From assembly GCF_024170505.1 (NCBI RefSeq), contig NZ_JALJYG010000001.1:234114-298113 (forward strand): 64,000 nucleotides of DNA, given 5' to 3'. Under the pieces are notes generated by a model that was not told the DNA's origin, searched no databases, and saw only the letters and a list, made by a program, of their open reading frames with translations. Position 1 is the stretch's first letter. Every line of letters begins with the position of its first letter. The position numbers and the translations under genes are program-made. Source of the DNA: Methanocalculus alkaliphilus. Lineage in GTDB: Archaea; Halobacteriota; Methanomicrobia; Methanomicrobiales; Methanocorpusculaceae. Positions 6,331-15,496 of this stretch are shown piece after piece.

Positions 6331-9234
6331 CTACTTCGCCAGTTTGAACTTCTGGTTCGCCCGAAGTGTCTTGTTTGCAACTTCACTGACGTTCTCGATC
6401 ATCTTAGCGACCTCGTCGATGCCTGCCGATGCCTCTTCGGTTGCGGCGGCGGCATCACCTGCCTCGCGTGCGTTCTCCTCGATGAGACCGGTCACCTCAT
6501 GGACACTGGCGGTGATCTCCTCGACGGTTGCTGCCTGCTCTTCGGCGGCACTGGCAACCTCCTCGATGGCACGGGAGATCTTCTCGACAGAATCGACGAT
6601 CTGGTTGAAGGCTTTGATCGTCTGCTCCATCTGGTCAGAGCCTGCCTCGACGGCGGTGTTGGCGGTTCCCATCGCCTCGACGGCACGCTTCGCCTTCGTC
6701 TGGAGGTCACCGATCATGCTTGCGATGCTCTCTGCGGATGACCCCGACTCCTGGGCAAGCGATTTGACCTCGGCGGCGACGACAGCAAACCCGCGGCCTG
6801 CATCACCGGCTCTTGCCGCCTCGATTGCGGCATTGAGGGCGAGGAGGTTCGTCTGGTTTGAGATATCAGCGATGAGGCCGACGATCTTTCCGATCTGATT
6901 CATCTGGTCGTTGATGTCCTTGATGATGGCATCGACATCGGCTGCGGAATGGCTGATCTCACCGATGCCCTTCTCGGCGGCGGCGGCGAGTTTTGCACCC
7001 TCTTTCGACTGGTCATCAGCGTTTCGTGCGAGCGATGCAACAGACTCTGCATTCGAGGTCACTTCCTCAACCGCTGCGGAGAGATCCTCCATCGCACGGA
7101 GAACCTGCCGGGCACCGTTGTTGGACCGCTCAGAATTCTCGCTGACCCGTCCGGTGTTTCGGGCGATCTGCTGGGCACCGGATGAGACCTCCTCAACGCT
7201 GGCGTTCGCCTCTTCGGAGATGGCGGCAAGCTCCTCCATCAACCGGGAGACATCGGCAATTGCAACGGAGACCTGGGTACTGGTGTTGTTCATCGCGTTC
7301 TTCAGCTTCTCCATATCACCACGGGCGACAACATCCTCAGAGAAACGGGTGCTGAAGTCGGCGTTGGCAAAGGCATCTGCAATCCGGATCACCTCATTGA
7401 CCGGCTTGACAATGGCATCAAGGGTGTTGTTTAAGCCGTCGATGACCTTCCGGTAATCGCCGTGGTGCTTTGATGCATCGGCACGGGTGGCGAGCTTTCC
7501 TTCAACTGCAGCAGCTGCAAGGAGGTTTGCATCATCGATCAGCATGTTGATCGCATCGATACATTTGTTGACGCTGACCTTCATCTGGTTGTAGTCACCG
7601 GCAAATTCAGCTGTAATCTTCTCAGGAATGTCACCATTGCTGATGCGGTTGATCGATTTTGCCATGCCATTGAGCGGTCTGACAACGGCATCGAGGGTAT
7701 TATTCAGACCGTCGATGACCCTCTTAAAGTCGCCCTGATGCCTGGATCCATCCGCACGGGCAGAGAGGTTTCCTTCAACGGCACCGGCTGCAAGATAGTT
7801 TGCATCTTCCACCAGGAGATCGACCGCATCAATACACTTGTTCAGATTGTTCTTGATCTCGTTGAAGTCACCTTTGTACTCATCGGTGATCTTCTCGGGA
7901 ACATCTCCATTACTGATACGCTCAACATATTCCGCTGCGACATTTAAGGGACCGATGACCGAGTCGAGGGTCTCGTTGACACCCCCGATGATTCTGCCAT
8001 AGTCGCCTTTGAACTGGCTGGCATCACCGCGGACATCAAGCCGTCCTTCAGCTGCGGCAGCACTGATCATATTCATCTCACTGCCGAACCTCTGAATCGT
8101 CGTGACGACATCGCCGAATGCCCCTGCAACCTGGCCGATCTCATCACCGCTTCTATCGGTCTGGACCGTTCCGGAAAGGTCCCCATCGGTGACACGCCTG
8201 CCAAGAGCAACGAGCTCATCCATCCGCCGTGCAATACCACGCCCAAAGAGGATCGCAATACCCCCGCCGATGATGACAGCACCGATCACGATGGCAAGGA
8301 TCGCATTCCTGATGTCATTGATCGGCCCGGTGAAGTCTGCCCAGTCGGCACCTGCAACGATGTACCAGTCGAGATCTGGATAATAGGCAAATGATGCGAT
8401 CATGTCATCACCCTCCCAGTAATATCTGATGACACCATCCCTCTCCGTGAGGATCTGCCGGGCAAAGTCATGCTGTGCCAGGCTCTGGCCCTGCATCGTC
8501 GGGTGGATCAGGAGTGTGCCGGTGCTGTCCATGACGTACATATATCCAGTCTGGCCAACGACAGTATCCCTGATATTCTGCTGGATGACTCCGAGGGTTG
8601 CCTGCTCAGGAATCCCGACGAAGAGGATACCGATGACCGCACCCTGTGCGTTCCTGATCGGCTCGTACGCAGTGATATAGTCAACGCCGACGACATTGGC
8701 AGTCCCATAGAAGGTCTCGCCACGGGTGACGACGACATCATAGACCTGTTGTGCTATTGGTGTCCCGACGACACGCCTGCCATCTGCACCAAAGACCGAG
8801 GTGGATACCCGGATCGCCTGGTTGCCCTGCACCTGGAAGATAGTCGCAGCGGCGCCATCAAGCTGATTTGAGAGGCTGTCGACGAGTTCATGATTATCAT
8901 TTACGACATAGACCTGCCCTGCTGCATTGACGAGAACCAACTGCCCGTCCCGTATCTCCGGAGTACCCTCTGCATTAAAGGTATAACGGAGGACGTTCAG
9001 CCCTCCCTGCACCAGCTGCATCGTCAGCGTATAGACGCTCTCCGTCTCCTGCCTCGTATCCTGTGCAATGAGGTTAAACTGCGTCTCAACCTGTTCCTCA
9101 ATCGCCCCGCTTGCAGAATTATATGCAACTATCCCGAGGAGCACCGTCGGCAGTACAACAAGCGCAATGCAGATGATCAGGATCTTCGTTCCGATCTTCA
9201 TATTTTGAAAACGTTCCATAATTCCATTTGACAT
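6331..9234 (-). CDS. Methyl-accepting chemotaxis protein with Cache sensor and tandem HAMP-like repeats
   Basis: 967 residues from ATG 9234 (MSNGIMERF), chosen because GGAGGT at 9241-9246 sits 6 bases upstream. Layout: TM1 (about 18-42), a large extracellular Cache domain (about 45-315, including [11 protein letters not shown] and [17 protein letters not shown] strands), TM2, HAMP, and then successive HAMP-type modules. Three of these share the pattern [22 protein letters not shown] at about 273-bp (91-residue) spacing. The C-terminal signalling domain has the conserved hairpin tip [20 protein letters not shown]. The protein ends NQKFKLAK with no CheR-tethering pentapeptide. It probably senses a small ligand outside the cell and signals through CheW. 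A decayed paralogue lies just upstream. Confidence 0.93.
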   Translation of the reverse strand: MSNGIMERFQNMKIGTKILIICIALVVLPTVLLGIVAYNSASGAIEEQVETQFNLIAQDTRQETESVYTLTMQLVQGGLNVLRYTFNAEGTPEIRDGQLVLVNAAGQVYVVNDNHELVDSLSNQLDGAAATIFQVQGNQAIRVSTSVFGADGRRVVGTPIAQQVYDVVVTRGETFYGTANVVGVDYITAYEPIRNAQGAVIGILFVGIPEQATLGVIQQNIRDTVVGQTGYMYVMDSTGTLLIHPTMQGQSLAQHDFARQILTERDGVIRYYWEGDDMIASFAYYPDLDWYIVAGADWADFTGPINDIRNAILAIVIGAVIIGGGIAILFGRGIARRMDELVALGRRVTDGDLSGTVQTDRSGDEIGQVAGAFGDVVTTIQRFGSEMNMISAAAAEGRLDVRGDASQFKGDYGRIIGGVNETLDSVIGPLNVAAEYVERISNGDVPEKITDEYKGDFNEIKNNLNKCIDAVDLLVEDANYLAAGAVEGNLSARADGSRHQGDFKRVIDGLNNTLDAVVRPLNGMAKSINRISNGDIPEKITAEFAGDYNQMKVSVNKCIDAINMLIDDANLLAAAAVEGKLATRADASKHHGDYRKVIDGLNNTLDAIVKPVNEVIRIADAFANADFSTRFSEDVVARGDMEKLKNAMNNTSTQVSVAIADVSRLMEELAAISEEANASVEEVSSGAQQIARNTGRVSENSERSNNGARQVLRAMEDLSAAVEEVTSNAESVASLARNADDQSKEGAKLAAAAEKGIGEISHSAADVDAIIKDINDQMNQIGKIVGLIADISNQTNLLALNAAIEAARAGDAGRGFAVVAAEVKSLAQESGSSAESIASMIGDLQTKAKRAVEAMGTANTAVEAGSDQMEQTIKAFNQIVDSVEKISRAIEEVASAAEEQAATVEEITASVHEVTGLIEENAREAGDAAAATEEASAGIDEVAKMIENVSEVANKTLRANQKFKLAK

Positions 9235-9255
9235 AATCATACCTCCACTTTCCAA

Positions 9256-9588
9256 TCCATTGGAATGTCCCGGTTCCGAATGATTTGATTTGGTTTAATT
9301 TCTGAAGCCCTCCTCTTCGGGCTATCAGAGGCATCAATGCATTCGGAGTTAAGTCCTGTTTTTCTCTTCATAAAACTGATCGATTAGTGTCCAGAGCAAA
9401 TCTGAAGAAGATAGCTAAACAATACCTATAATACATACAATGATAAAAAAGTATTTCACATATATATACGTTTTTAATGAATAGTATTTATAAAATAAAG
9501 AGATATATATAGATTTACCTATAATTATAATAAGAAAATGATTTCCGGAGAATTAATGTCTTTACGCAGATATCGTATCTTCAGCCGC
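9256..9588. other. AT-rich intergenic region upstream of the chemoreceptor
   Basis: About 330 bases, strongly AT-rich between about 9420 and 9540, with several TATATATA-like stretches. It must contain the promoter of the receptor-cheW operon (minus strand). I see no RNA gene, ORF or strong hairpin. The abrupt change in composition compared with the flanking genes may mark an old insertion or deletion junction next to the decayed paralogues. Confidence 0.5.
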
Positions 9589-10032
9589 TTACCCACTCAG
9601 CATCTCACCAAGGAGCTGCTTAATGTCGATCCAGATAACGAGATCTGTTGCTTCCTTATCCTTCGCCTGGGACTTCTTCTTGATGATGCCGAGGGTGCAG
9701 GAGTAGTCATCTGAGTCCACAGCCCCGGTACGGTCGACATAGCTCATCTCAAAGGTGGAAACCGAGAGGACATCATCGACCATGATCCCAACCATCTTGT
9801 TCGTGATATTCTCATCAACGACGATGATCCGGGACTCCTCTTCAGCCCGGTCAGAGCCGAGAATGTTGAGGCGGGCCTTGAGATCGTTGATCGTTGTGAT
9901 CTCTCCATGGAGATCAATAATCCCCTTGATATAGGAGGGGGAGTTGGGGAGGGCGGAGATCCGGGTGTACTCCATCACCTGGATAGAGCCGTTTGATCGC
10001 ATCGCGTCCTCACCTTCTGCTTCACGTACCAT
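9589..10032 (-). pseudogene. CheW-like paralogue with 20-residue internal deletion
   Basis: 147 residues from MVREAEGED at 10032, very similar to the intact CheW at 5817-6320 and placed the same 10 bases after a receptor stop. It lacks exactly the 20 residues covering the first CheW strands. In the intact gene that segment is bounded by two direct repeats ACTCCACAACCT (6197-6208 and 6257-6268). Here only one copy (ACTCCATCACCT, 9969-9980) remains, so the loss looks like recombination between the repeats. The frame stays open, but without these strands the fold is probably not functional. It might still be translated. Confidence 0.8.
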
Positions 10033-10042
10033 TGCTCTGCAC

Positions 10043-10685
10043 CTACTTCGCCAGCTTGAACTTCTGGTTCGCCTGGAGTGTCTTGTTTGCAACTGTACTC
10101 ACGTTTTCGATCATCTTAGAGACCTCCTCGATGCTGGCAGAGGCTTCTTCGGTTGCCGCTGCTGCATTACCAGTCTCTTTCACATTGTCATCGATGGGGC
10201 CGGTGAAGTCCACCCAGTCGGCACCGGCAGCGATATGCCAGTCGAGAGGCGCAAAGTAGGTGAATCCAACGATCTTTACTTCACCCTCCCAGTCATAATG
10301 CATGATCCATTCCTTCTGGTCTACCATCTGTTTACTAAAATCAAGGTGTCCAAGGTTCTGGCCCTCAAAGTTTGGGTGAATAATCGCAGTTCCGGCACTA
10401 TCAAAGACATACATATACACGTTCCGGCCGATGACCTGATTCCGGATACTCTCCTGAACGACCCCAAATGATGCCTGCTCTGGAATCCCGACGAAGAGGA
10501 TACCAATGACCGCACCACCAGGTCCGCGGTTCGGTTCATACGCGGTGATATACTCTGTACCGACGACATTGACAGTTCCATAGAAGGTCTCGCCACGCGA
10601 AACGAAAGCAGTATAGACCTCCTGTGCCACTGGCGTCCCGACGAACGTCTGCCATCTGCACCAAAGACCGAGGTGGATACCCGGA
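10043..10685 (-). pseudogene. Chemoreceptor remnant: part of Cache domain fused to the extreme C-terminus
   Basis: This is a broken copy of the receptor at 6331-9234. Homology starts near 10685 ([13 protein letters not shown]), suffers a frameshift around 10640, then runs in frame through the second half of the Cache domain (ETFYGTVNVVGTEYITAYEP to WHIAAGADWVDFTGPIDD). It then jumps directly to the last 45 or so residues ([16 protein letters not shown] to NQKFKLAK). TM2, all HAMP modules and the signalling hairpin, more than 550 residues, are missing. The junction at about 10181-10198 occurs in similar sequence (ATCGATGAC versus ATCGAGGAG in the intact gene), consistent with microhomology deletion. 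The N-terminal third, including TM1, is also gone. Confidence 0.85.
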
Positions 10686-10872
10686 CGGCCGGAACCTCAC
10701 CCTCTGGGGGAAGGCCGCCCTGCTCTATGACAGCGAAGGGAGCATCACCGGGGCGATTGGGTCGATCCGGGATATCACGACGCTGAAGGAGGCGCTCGGC
10801 CGCCTTGAGAAGGCAAATAGAAAACTTCTTTTGAGAAACGGGGACGCCATACCAGAGGAAAGGAGCGAATAG
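10678..10872 (+). pseudogene. Fragment of a PAS/PAC sensor protein, 5' and 3' truncated
   Basis: In the forward frame these bases encode LWGKAALLYDSEGSITGAIG followed by SIRDITTLKEALGRLEKANRKL, the end of a PAS domain plus the PAC linker helix found in methanogen histidine kinases. The frame then runs into a stop at 10870-10872, and no kinase domain follows. Its 5' side joins directly, in opposite orientation, to the receptor remnant near 10680. The fragment therefore marks a rearrangement breakpoint where pieces of two sensory genes have been joined head to head. Confidence 0.7.
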
Positions 10873-10916
10873 AAGAGAGTAGGGAATCGCCGCAGTGCAG
10901 AAAGAAGAGATGATAA

Positions 10917-11001
10917 CGCCGAGGGGGAGATTTGAACTCCCGAGGCGCAGAACACCAGTGGCTTTCGAGGCCACCGCCTTCCCGGGCTAGACTACCTCGG
11001 C
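10917..11001 (-). tRNA. tRNA-Ser (anticodon CGA)
   Basis: The minus strand reads GCCGAGG at the 5' acceptor arm and CCTCGGC at the 3' arm, with discriminator G73 as expected for serine tRNA. The anticodon arm is GTGGC-CTCGAAA-GCCAC, giving anticodon CGA for UCG codons. A long variable arm follows (TGGTGTTCTGCGCCTC region), diagnostic of class II tRNA-Ser. The TGG-arm GGGAG-TTCAAAT-CTCCC is intact. CCA is not encoded. The gene borders the rearranged sensory-gene debris, and tRNA genes are common integration points. Confidence 0.95.
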
Positions 11002-11087
11002 ACCGGGATAATATATTTGCTTTTCGGAGGTATTAAGGCTTCTGAACCAGGATATCCATCCTTCCTGAAAAGCAGAATATAAGGAGG

Positions 11088-11774
11088 ATGGGATACGAAC
11101 ATCCTATTATGCAGAACCGACTGCCCCGCATCCTTATCTTCGACTTCGACGGTGTCATCGCAGACTCAATCCCTCTCAAGGCAGAGGCATTCCGCGAGAC
11201 CTTCTCCTTCGTTCCAGAACATCAAGACGAGATCGTCAGGTACCATCTCGATAACGGCGGTATGTCCAGATATGTCAAGTTCCAAAACATCTACAGGGAT
11301 ATCCTCCACCAGCCCCTCACCAGGGAACAGGAGGAGGCGCTTGCATCCAGGTATCAGGAGCAGATCCTCCAGGCGATGTACTCCATCCCCCTCATTCCGG
11401 GAGCAGAAGCCCTCCTTGGCCGGTATGCAGCGGTCATCCCCCTCTATGTCGTCTCTGCCACCCCGGAGGAGGAGATGCATATCATCGCCGAGAGGCGCGG
11501 GCTTGCAGGCTTCTTCGTCCGGATCTATGGATCCCCGCGATCCAAGGCAGACGGTATCAGGGAGATCCTTTCTCTGGAAGATATCCACCCCGAGGACGTC
11601 CTCTTCGTTGGTGACGCCCCCCAGGACTGGCAGGCGGCCCGGGAGACCGGGGTGCGGTTCATCGCCCGTGTCGCGGAGGGTGATATTAACAGATTTGAGG
11701 AACTCCCCGGAGTTGAGATGATCGTCTCCGATCTGCATGAACTTGGCGACTATCTGGCATCGCCCAGAAAATAA
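11088..11774 (+). CDS. HAD-superfamily hydrolase (phosphoglycolate phosphatase-like)
   Basis: 228 residues. HAD motif I is DFDGVIADS (nucleophile and acid/base Asp pair), followed by a helical cap. Motif II is VVSATP, a Lys lies in GSPRSKADG, and motif IV is VLFVGDAPQDWQAA. This is the pattern of small-molecule phosphatases of the phosphoglycolate phosphatase / beta-phosphoglucomutase group; the substrate cannot be named. GGAGG at 11083-11087 touches the ATG at 11088, which is closer than usual, so the internal ATG at 11109 (MQNRLPRI) remains possible. It is convergent with the thermosome gene, with only 30 bases between them. Confidence 0.88.
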   Translation: MGYEHPIMQNRLPRILIFDFDGVIADSIPLKAEAFRETFSFVPEHQDEIVRYHLDNGGMSRYVKFQNIYRDILHQPLTREQEEALASRYQEQILQAMYSIPLIPGAEALLGRYAAVIPLYVVSATPEEEMHIIAERRGLAGFFVRIYGSPRSKADGIREILSLEDIHPEDVLFVGDAPQDWQAARETGVRFIARVAEGDINRFEELPGVEMIVSDLHELGDYLASPRK

Positions 11775-11804
11775 AAATAAAAGAGAGAGGGTGGTATCCC
11801 ACTA

Positions 11805-13388
11805 TTAGTGGGACTGGGTGACCATCATATCGTCAACCCGGATCAGGAGTGCCGCAGTCTCTGCCGCACTCTGGATCGCCTGGCGCTTCACCCGCATTGG
11901 TTCAAAGACGCCTTCTGCTGCCATATCAACGACCGCTCCGGTGTAGACATTCAGACCGGCGTTCTTCTGCCCTTCGCTGTGTGCCTTCTTCAGGGCAACA
12001 AGCTTATCAATCGGGTTGTATCCTGAGTTCTCGGCAAGGGTGATCGGGATGATCTCAAATGCCTGTGCAAATGCCTCCATTGCGATCTGCTCACGGCCAC
12101 CGATGGTTGCAGCATAGTCACGGATACGGATCAGAAGTTCGGTCTCGACAGCACCGCCACCGATGGTATATTTTCCATCCTCCATGGCATCCTGGATAAC
12201 ACGCTTTGCATCGTTGATGGCACGGTCGATCTCATCAACCACATACTGGGTCGAGCCGCGGATCAGGATGGTGACTGCCTTTGCGTTCTCGCATCCTGAG
12301 ATCTTGGTCAGGTCTTCCCCATCCATCTGCTCGACCTGCTCGGCGGTTCCAAGCGTCTCGACGGTGAGATCCTCGGGCTTGTTGACGATCTCTCCACAGA
12401 GTGCCTTTGCCGCGTACTTCATCTCCTTCTCAGGGACATCCTCAAGGGAGTAGACGCCGGCCTTTGCAAGATAGAACTGAACTGCATCGGCGATCCCCTT
12501 CTGGCAGAGGAGGACGTTTGCACCTGAGGCGATGATCTGATCGGCGATCTTCTTTAAGGATGCACGTTCCGCATCACCAAATGCAGCCACCTGCTCTGAC
12601 GAGGAGATCTTGATCTTCGACTTCGTCTGGGTCTTGGTGATCTCAAGCGGAGAGCTGATCATTGCGACCTTTGCACCATTGACGATCTTCGGCATCTGTT
12701 CATCGACACGGGCCTTGCCGATGATGACACCATGGACAAGCTCGATATTATCGATCGTGTCGCCCTTCTGGGTCTTGACAAGGATATCGTCCTCATCGAT
12801 GACGATCCGCTCACCTGAACGGTCGGCGACGGTTCCGACAGCATCGACGACGATGGCGGATGCCTTCTCCCGGATCGCCTCGATGGTCTTTCCGAGCATC
12901 GCGGTGGTGGCGATCTTCTGTAATGTCTCTTTATCATCGGGGGTGACGGTGATGGAGAGCTCATCGATGATCTCAAGCGCCTTCCTCATACCGAGGCTGT
13001 AGCCCTTGGAGATATTTGTCGGGTGGATACCCATCTTGATGAGCCGCTCTGCCTGGTCGAGGAAGGAACCGACCATGATGGCTGCTGTCGTCGTCCCGTC
13101 ACCACACTCATCATCCTGTGCGGTTGCGACCTCGACGACCATCTTCGCGCCAGGGTGCTGGACAGAGAGTTCGCTCAGAATCGTCGCTCCATCGTTTGTG
13201 ATGGTGATATCATCGCCAGCAACGAGCATCTTATCCATGCCACGGGGGCCAAGTGTCGTCCTGACCGCCTCCATGATCGCCTTTGCCGCGAGGATGTTCG
13301 AACGCTGTGCCTCAAACCCACGGGTCTGCTCGACGTTTTGCCGTAAAATAATCACCGGCTGCCCGGATGACTGCATGCCTTGTACCAA
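11805..13388 (-). CDS. Thermosome subunit (group II chaperonin)
   Basis: 527 residues. ATP-driven protein folding chamber subunit of archaea. Clear family blocks are TLGPRGMDKMLV, ITNDGATIL, QDDECGDGTTTAAI (ATP binding and catalysis), the apical domain with VHGVIIGKARVDEQMP, and GGGAVETEL plus DPIRVK-type C-terminal blocks (here FEPMRVKRQAI). The C-terminus ends MMVTQSH without the Gly-Met-rich tail seen in many thermosomes. The start is a TTG at 13388 (MVQGMQSS): GGAGG lies 8 bases upstream, whereas the in-frame ATG four codons later is too far away. A strong TATA box is at 13430-13437. Confidence 0.96.
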   Translation of the reverse strand: MVQGMQSSGQPVIILRQNVEQTRGFEAQRSNILAAKAIMEAVRTTLGPRGMDKMLVAGDDITITNDGATILSELSVQHPGAKMVVEVATAQDDECGDGTTTAAIMVGSFLDQAERLIKMGIHPTNISKGYSLGMRKALEIIDELSITVTPDDKETLQKIATTAMLGKTIEAIREKASAIVVDAVGTVADRSGERIVIDEDDILVKTQKGDTIDNIELVHGVIIGKARVDEQMPKIVNGAKVAMISSPLEITKTQTKSKIKISSSEQVAAFGDAERASLKKIADQIIASGANVLLCQKGIADAVQFYLAKAGVYSLEDVPEKEMKYAAKALCGEIVNKPEDLTVETLGTAEQVEQMDGEDLTKISGCENAKAVTILIRGSTQYVVDEIDRAINDAKRVIQDAMEDGKYTIGGGAVETELLIRIRDYAATIGGREQIAMEAFAQAFEIIPITLAENSGYNPIDKLVALKKAHSEGQKNAGLNVYTGAVVDMAAEGVFEPMRVKRQAIQSAAETAALLIRVDDMMVTQSH

Positions 13389-13429
13389 CGTATAATCCTC
13401 CTGTATCGGTAAAAATTGCTTTGAAGTTC

Positions 13430-13437
13430 TATATAAA
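13430..13437 (-). promoter_or_regulatory. TATA box of the thermosome gene
   Basis: TTTATATA on the minus strand, 42 bases before the TTG start. With the usual archaeal spacing of about 25 bases, transcription would begin near 13405, leaving a short leader that still includes the GGAGG ribosome binding site. Confidence 0.65.
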
Positions 13438-13460
13438 CATATGCTCGATTCCCAGGCCGA

Positions 13461-14084
13461 TCAATCGATCCGGGATATTCTGAAGAGTGAGTAGACCGGA
13501 ACACCATCAACCTCGGTGATACCGCGCTTATCAAAGAGAACAAAGACCGCAACCGGGACACCGCCATGCCGCCTGAGATACCCGATAACCTCGGCGATCG
13601 TCTTCCCCGAGGTGATGACATCATCGACAATAATACAGCGTTTCTCCCCAATAGAGGCAAAATTACCGGAGATTGAACCGATCGGCGTCTCTGAGACGGC
13701 ATGTTTTGCCGGGTGGTAAATCGCAAGGCTGCATCCCTCGCGTGCACCGATGAGTGTCGCAAGCGGGATCCCCGAGATCGCAATACCGATCATCACATCG
13801 GCATCAAGGCTCATTGCCCCATTACAGGAGGCACGATACCGGTCGATCATCATTGAAGCGACCGATTCAAGCTGGGTCGCATCACAGCTGACGGCTGTCC
13901 AGTCAATGTGCACATCCCGTGGTGCAACATCTCCTTTTGGCTGGGTTAAAAGCCAGGTGACCGTCTCCATCGAGAGGGAGAGCTCATCGGCAATCTGACC
14001 CTGGCTATGCCCCTCTTCAAGGAGGAGGCGGGCACGCTCTTTCAGATCGGTGAGGGATGACATGGAAGTACGATCGATACCCAT
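13461..14084 (-). CDS. gfcR: GfcR-type HTH/phosphoribosyltransferase regulator (orotate PRTase-like)
   Basis: 207 residues. An N-terminal helix-turn-helix (about 10-50, [20 protein letters not shown]) is fused to a type I phosphoribosyltransferase domain (about 55-205). The PRPP motif [13 protein letters not shown] is at 150-162. This architecture is that of the archaeal GfcR/PyrE-like regulators; the halophile GfcR controls sugar metabolism, but the role in methanogens is unproven. ATG at 14084 directly follows the stop of the upstream gene, and AAGGA is 8 bases before it. It is last in the prs-rtcA-nob1 operon, so PRPP metabolism and this PRPP-binding regulator are co-transcribed. Confidence 0.88.
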   Translation of the reverse strand: MGIDRTSMSSLTDLKERARLLLEEGHSQGQIADELSLSMETVTWLLTQPKGDVAPRDVHIDWTAVSCDATQLESVASMMIDRYRASCNGAMSLDADVMIGIAISGIPLATLIGAREGCSLAIYHPAKHAVSETPIGSISGNFASIGEKRCIIVDDVITSGKTIAEVIGYLRRHGGVPVAVFVLFDKRGITEVDGVPVYSLFRISRID

Positions 14085-14540
14085 CTATTTATTCCTTCGT
14101 TTCAGCGATGCGCCACAAACCGGGCAGTCAGATCCGGATTCGACCTCCCGGCCACACCCGGTACAGACGAGTCTCCACCGCCGCTTCTTTGCCTTGCGCT
14201 GGAGAATCGGCTTTACCCCGACTCCAAGGAGAGCAGCGACGTTCTGGATAGCAAAATCATCGGTTGCAATCACCCCGCTGACCTCATCAGCAAGAGCAAG
14301 GATGCTGATGTCCGTCGCCGAAAGGACCCCGAGATCCCCGCTTGATGCCGCAGCCCTCCTCACCCGGGTGATGGATCCGGGCTCAGGGCTGGCAAGAAGA
14401 AGCCCCTGCTCCCGGAGGAGATCGAATCTGCACTTTGATGAGAGATCACGGAGCTCGGAGAGCACCTCCGGGGTCGTGTACAGCTCGCCTTGCAGAGGAT
14501 ATTCGCCGAAGAAGAAGGAAGCATCACAGACGATCTTCAT
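14085..14540 (-). CDS. NOB1-like PIN-domain ribonuclease with zinc ribbon
   Basis: 151 residues from ATG 14540 (MKIVCDASFFF), which overlaps the rtcA stop in an ATGA. The PIN domain occupies residues 1-110, with acidic positions in CDASFF, the SATDISILALA segment and ATDDFAIQN, the usual metal-binding Asp set. A C-terminal zinc ribbon follows (CTGCGREVESGSDCPVCG). Archaeal Nob1 cleaves the 3' end of pre-16S rRNA. Its coupling to rtcA, another RNA 3'-end enzyme, fits a role in RNA maturation. Confidence 0.88.
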   Translation of the reverse strand: MKIVCDASFFFGEYPLQGELYTTPEVLSELRDLSSKCRFDLLREQGLLLASPEPGSITRVRRAAASSGDLGVLSATDISILALADEVSGVIATDDFAIQNVAALLGVGVKPILQRKAKKRRWRLVCTGCGREVESGSDCPVCGASLKRRNK

Positions 14541-15496
14541 GCCGATGCCTCCACACATCCGTCACGATGAGAGAGTGAGACGGAGTACCCGAACTGCTCA
14601 AGGAGATGGATCATCGTCTCCGCATGGAGCGTGAGGCGGGATGTCCGGATTGACCCTCCATACATCGCAAGGTAGATCATCAGCTGATCGAAGAGATAGG
14701 GGTCGCAATCAGATCCAGACCCGTCACGGTATGCCTCCGCAGCCATCCTGCCGACCTCCTCTGCCGGAAGCCCACGCCTCCCGACCGCTGATCCCCCATG
14801 GCCGGGGCTCCAGACGGTGCATGTCGATCCCACACCCGGCCCCTCCTGCCTGATGATACGGATCGGAAGATCGCCCACAACCGCAGCCGCCGCGGCGGCC
14901 TGCCGTGTTGCGACGTGATCGGGGAGCCCTGATGAGGCAGATATGATTCCTGCACCCACCGGCGTACATGAACCGAGGGGTGCCGGATCAGAGGGCAGGA
15001 CAGTGGCGGTGACAACGCCCCCTCCGACCGGATAGTACCCTCTCTTTTCGATCACCAGATCAACCTCTGCCCCGTGTGCCCGGAGATAGCCGAGGAAGAC
15101 CTTGTCAAAATAGTCGATGGTCGGGCTGTTGATCGCCCCGGTCCCTCCGGTGACGGTGATCACACCGCCGATCCGGAGCGCCTGCGGGAGCCATGCGGAG
15201 AGGAGGAGCGGGATACTCCCGGCAGTGCCGATATCGATGGCGACCGTCCTCATCCCGGGAGTACCCGGGAGAAAGGTGATTTCCCGTGACCCCACCGTGA
15301 CACCCGTCGTCTCTGCATGAGAGACGGCAGCGGCGGCCCTGACGGCGGCGACATGCTGGGCAGCAAGTCCTGGTTGGGAACGGGCAGCCCTGATATTCAC
15401 AACCCTGATCGCCTCCCCGGTCAGGGATGCCAGGGCAACCGCGGCCCTGACGATCTGGCCACCCCCTTCAAGCAGACCGCCGTCGATCTCCTTCAT
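14537..15496 (-). CDS. rtcA: RNA 3'-terminal phosphate cyclase
   Basis: 319 residues, slightly shorter than the usual 330-340. It converts RNA 3'-phosphates to 2',3'-cyclic phosphates through an enzyme-AMP intermediate. It begins IDGGLLEGGGQIVRAAVALA, the family signature, and contains RAARSQPGLAAQHVAAVRA, DIGTAGSIPLLLSAWLP and RGYYPVGGG. The histidine expected to carry AMP lies near the C-terminus in DQLMIYLAMYGGS, where the usual DQL-x-x-x-x-AL motif is recognisable but the downstream His region is shortened; this deserves alignment. It is translationally coupled by ATGA overlaps to prs upstream and nob1 downstream. Confidence 0.92.
   Translation of the reverse strand: MKEIDGGLLEGGGQIVRAAVALASLTGEAIRVVNIRAARSQPGLAAQHVAAVRAAAAVSHAETTGVTVGSREITFLPGTPGMRTVAIDIGTAGSIPLLLSAWLPQALRIGGVITVTGGTGAINSPTIDYFDKVFLGYLRAHGAEVDLVIEKRGYYPVGGGVVTATVLPSDPAPLGSCTPVGAGIISASSGLPDHVATRQAAAAAAVVGDLPIRIIRQEGPGVGSTCTVWSPGHGGSAVGRRGLPAEEVGRMAAEAYRDGSGSDCDPYLFDQLMIYLAMYGGSIRTSRLTLHAETMIHLLEQFGYSVSLSHRDGCVEASA

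Noticed and set aside
6331..9234. Long forward open frames within the chemoreceptor gene
   Set aside because: They are antisense shadows; the minus strand has a complete receptor with strong ribosome binding site and conserved motifs.
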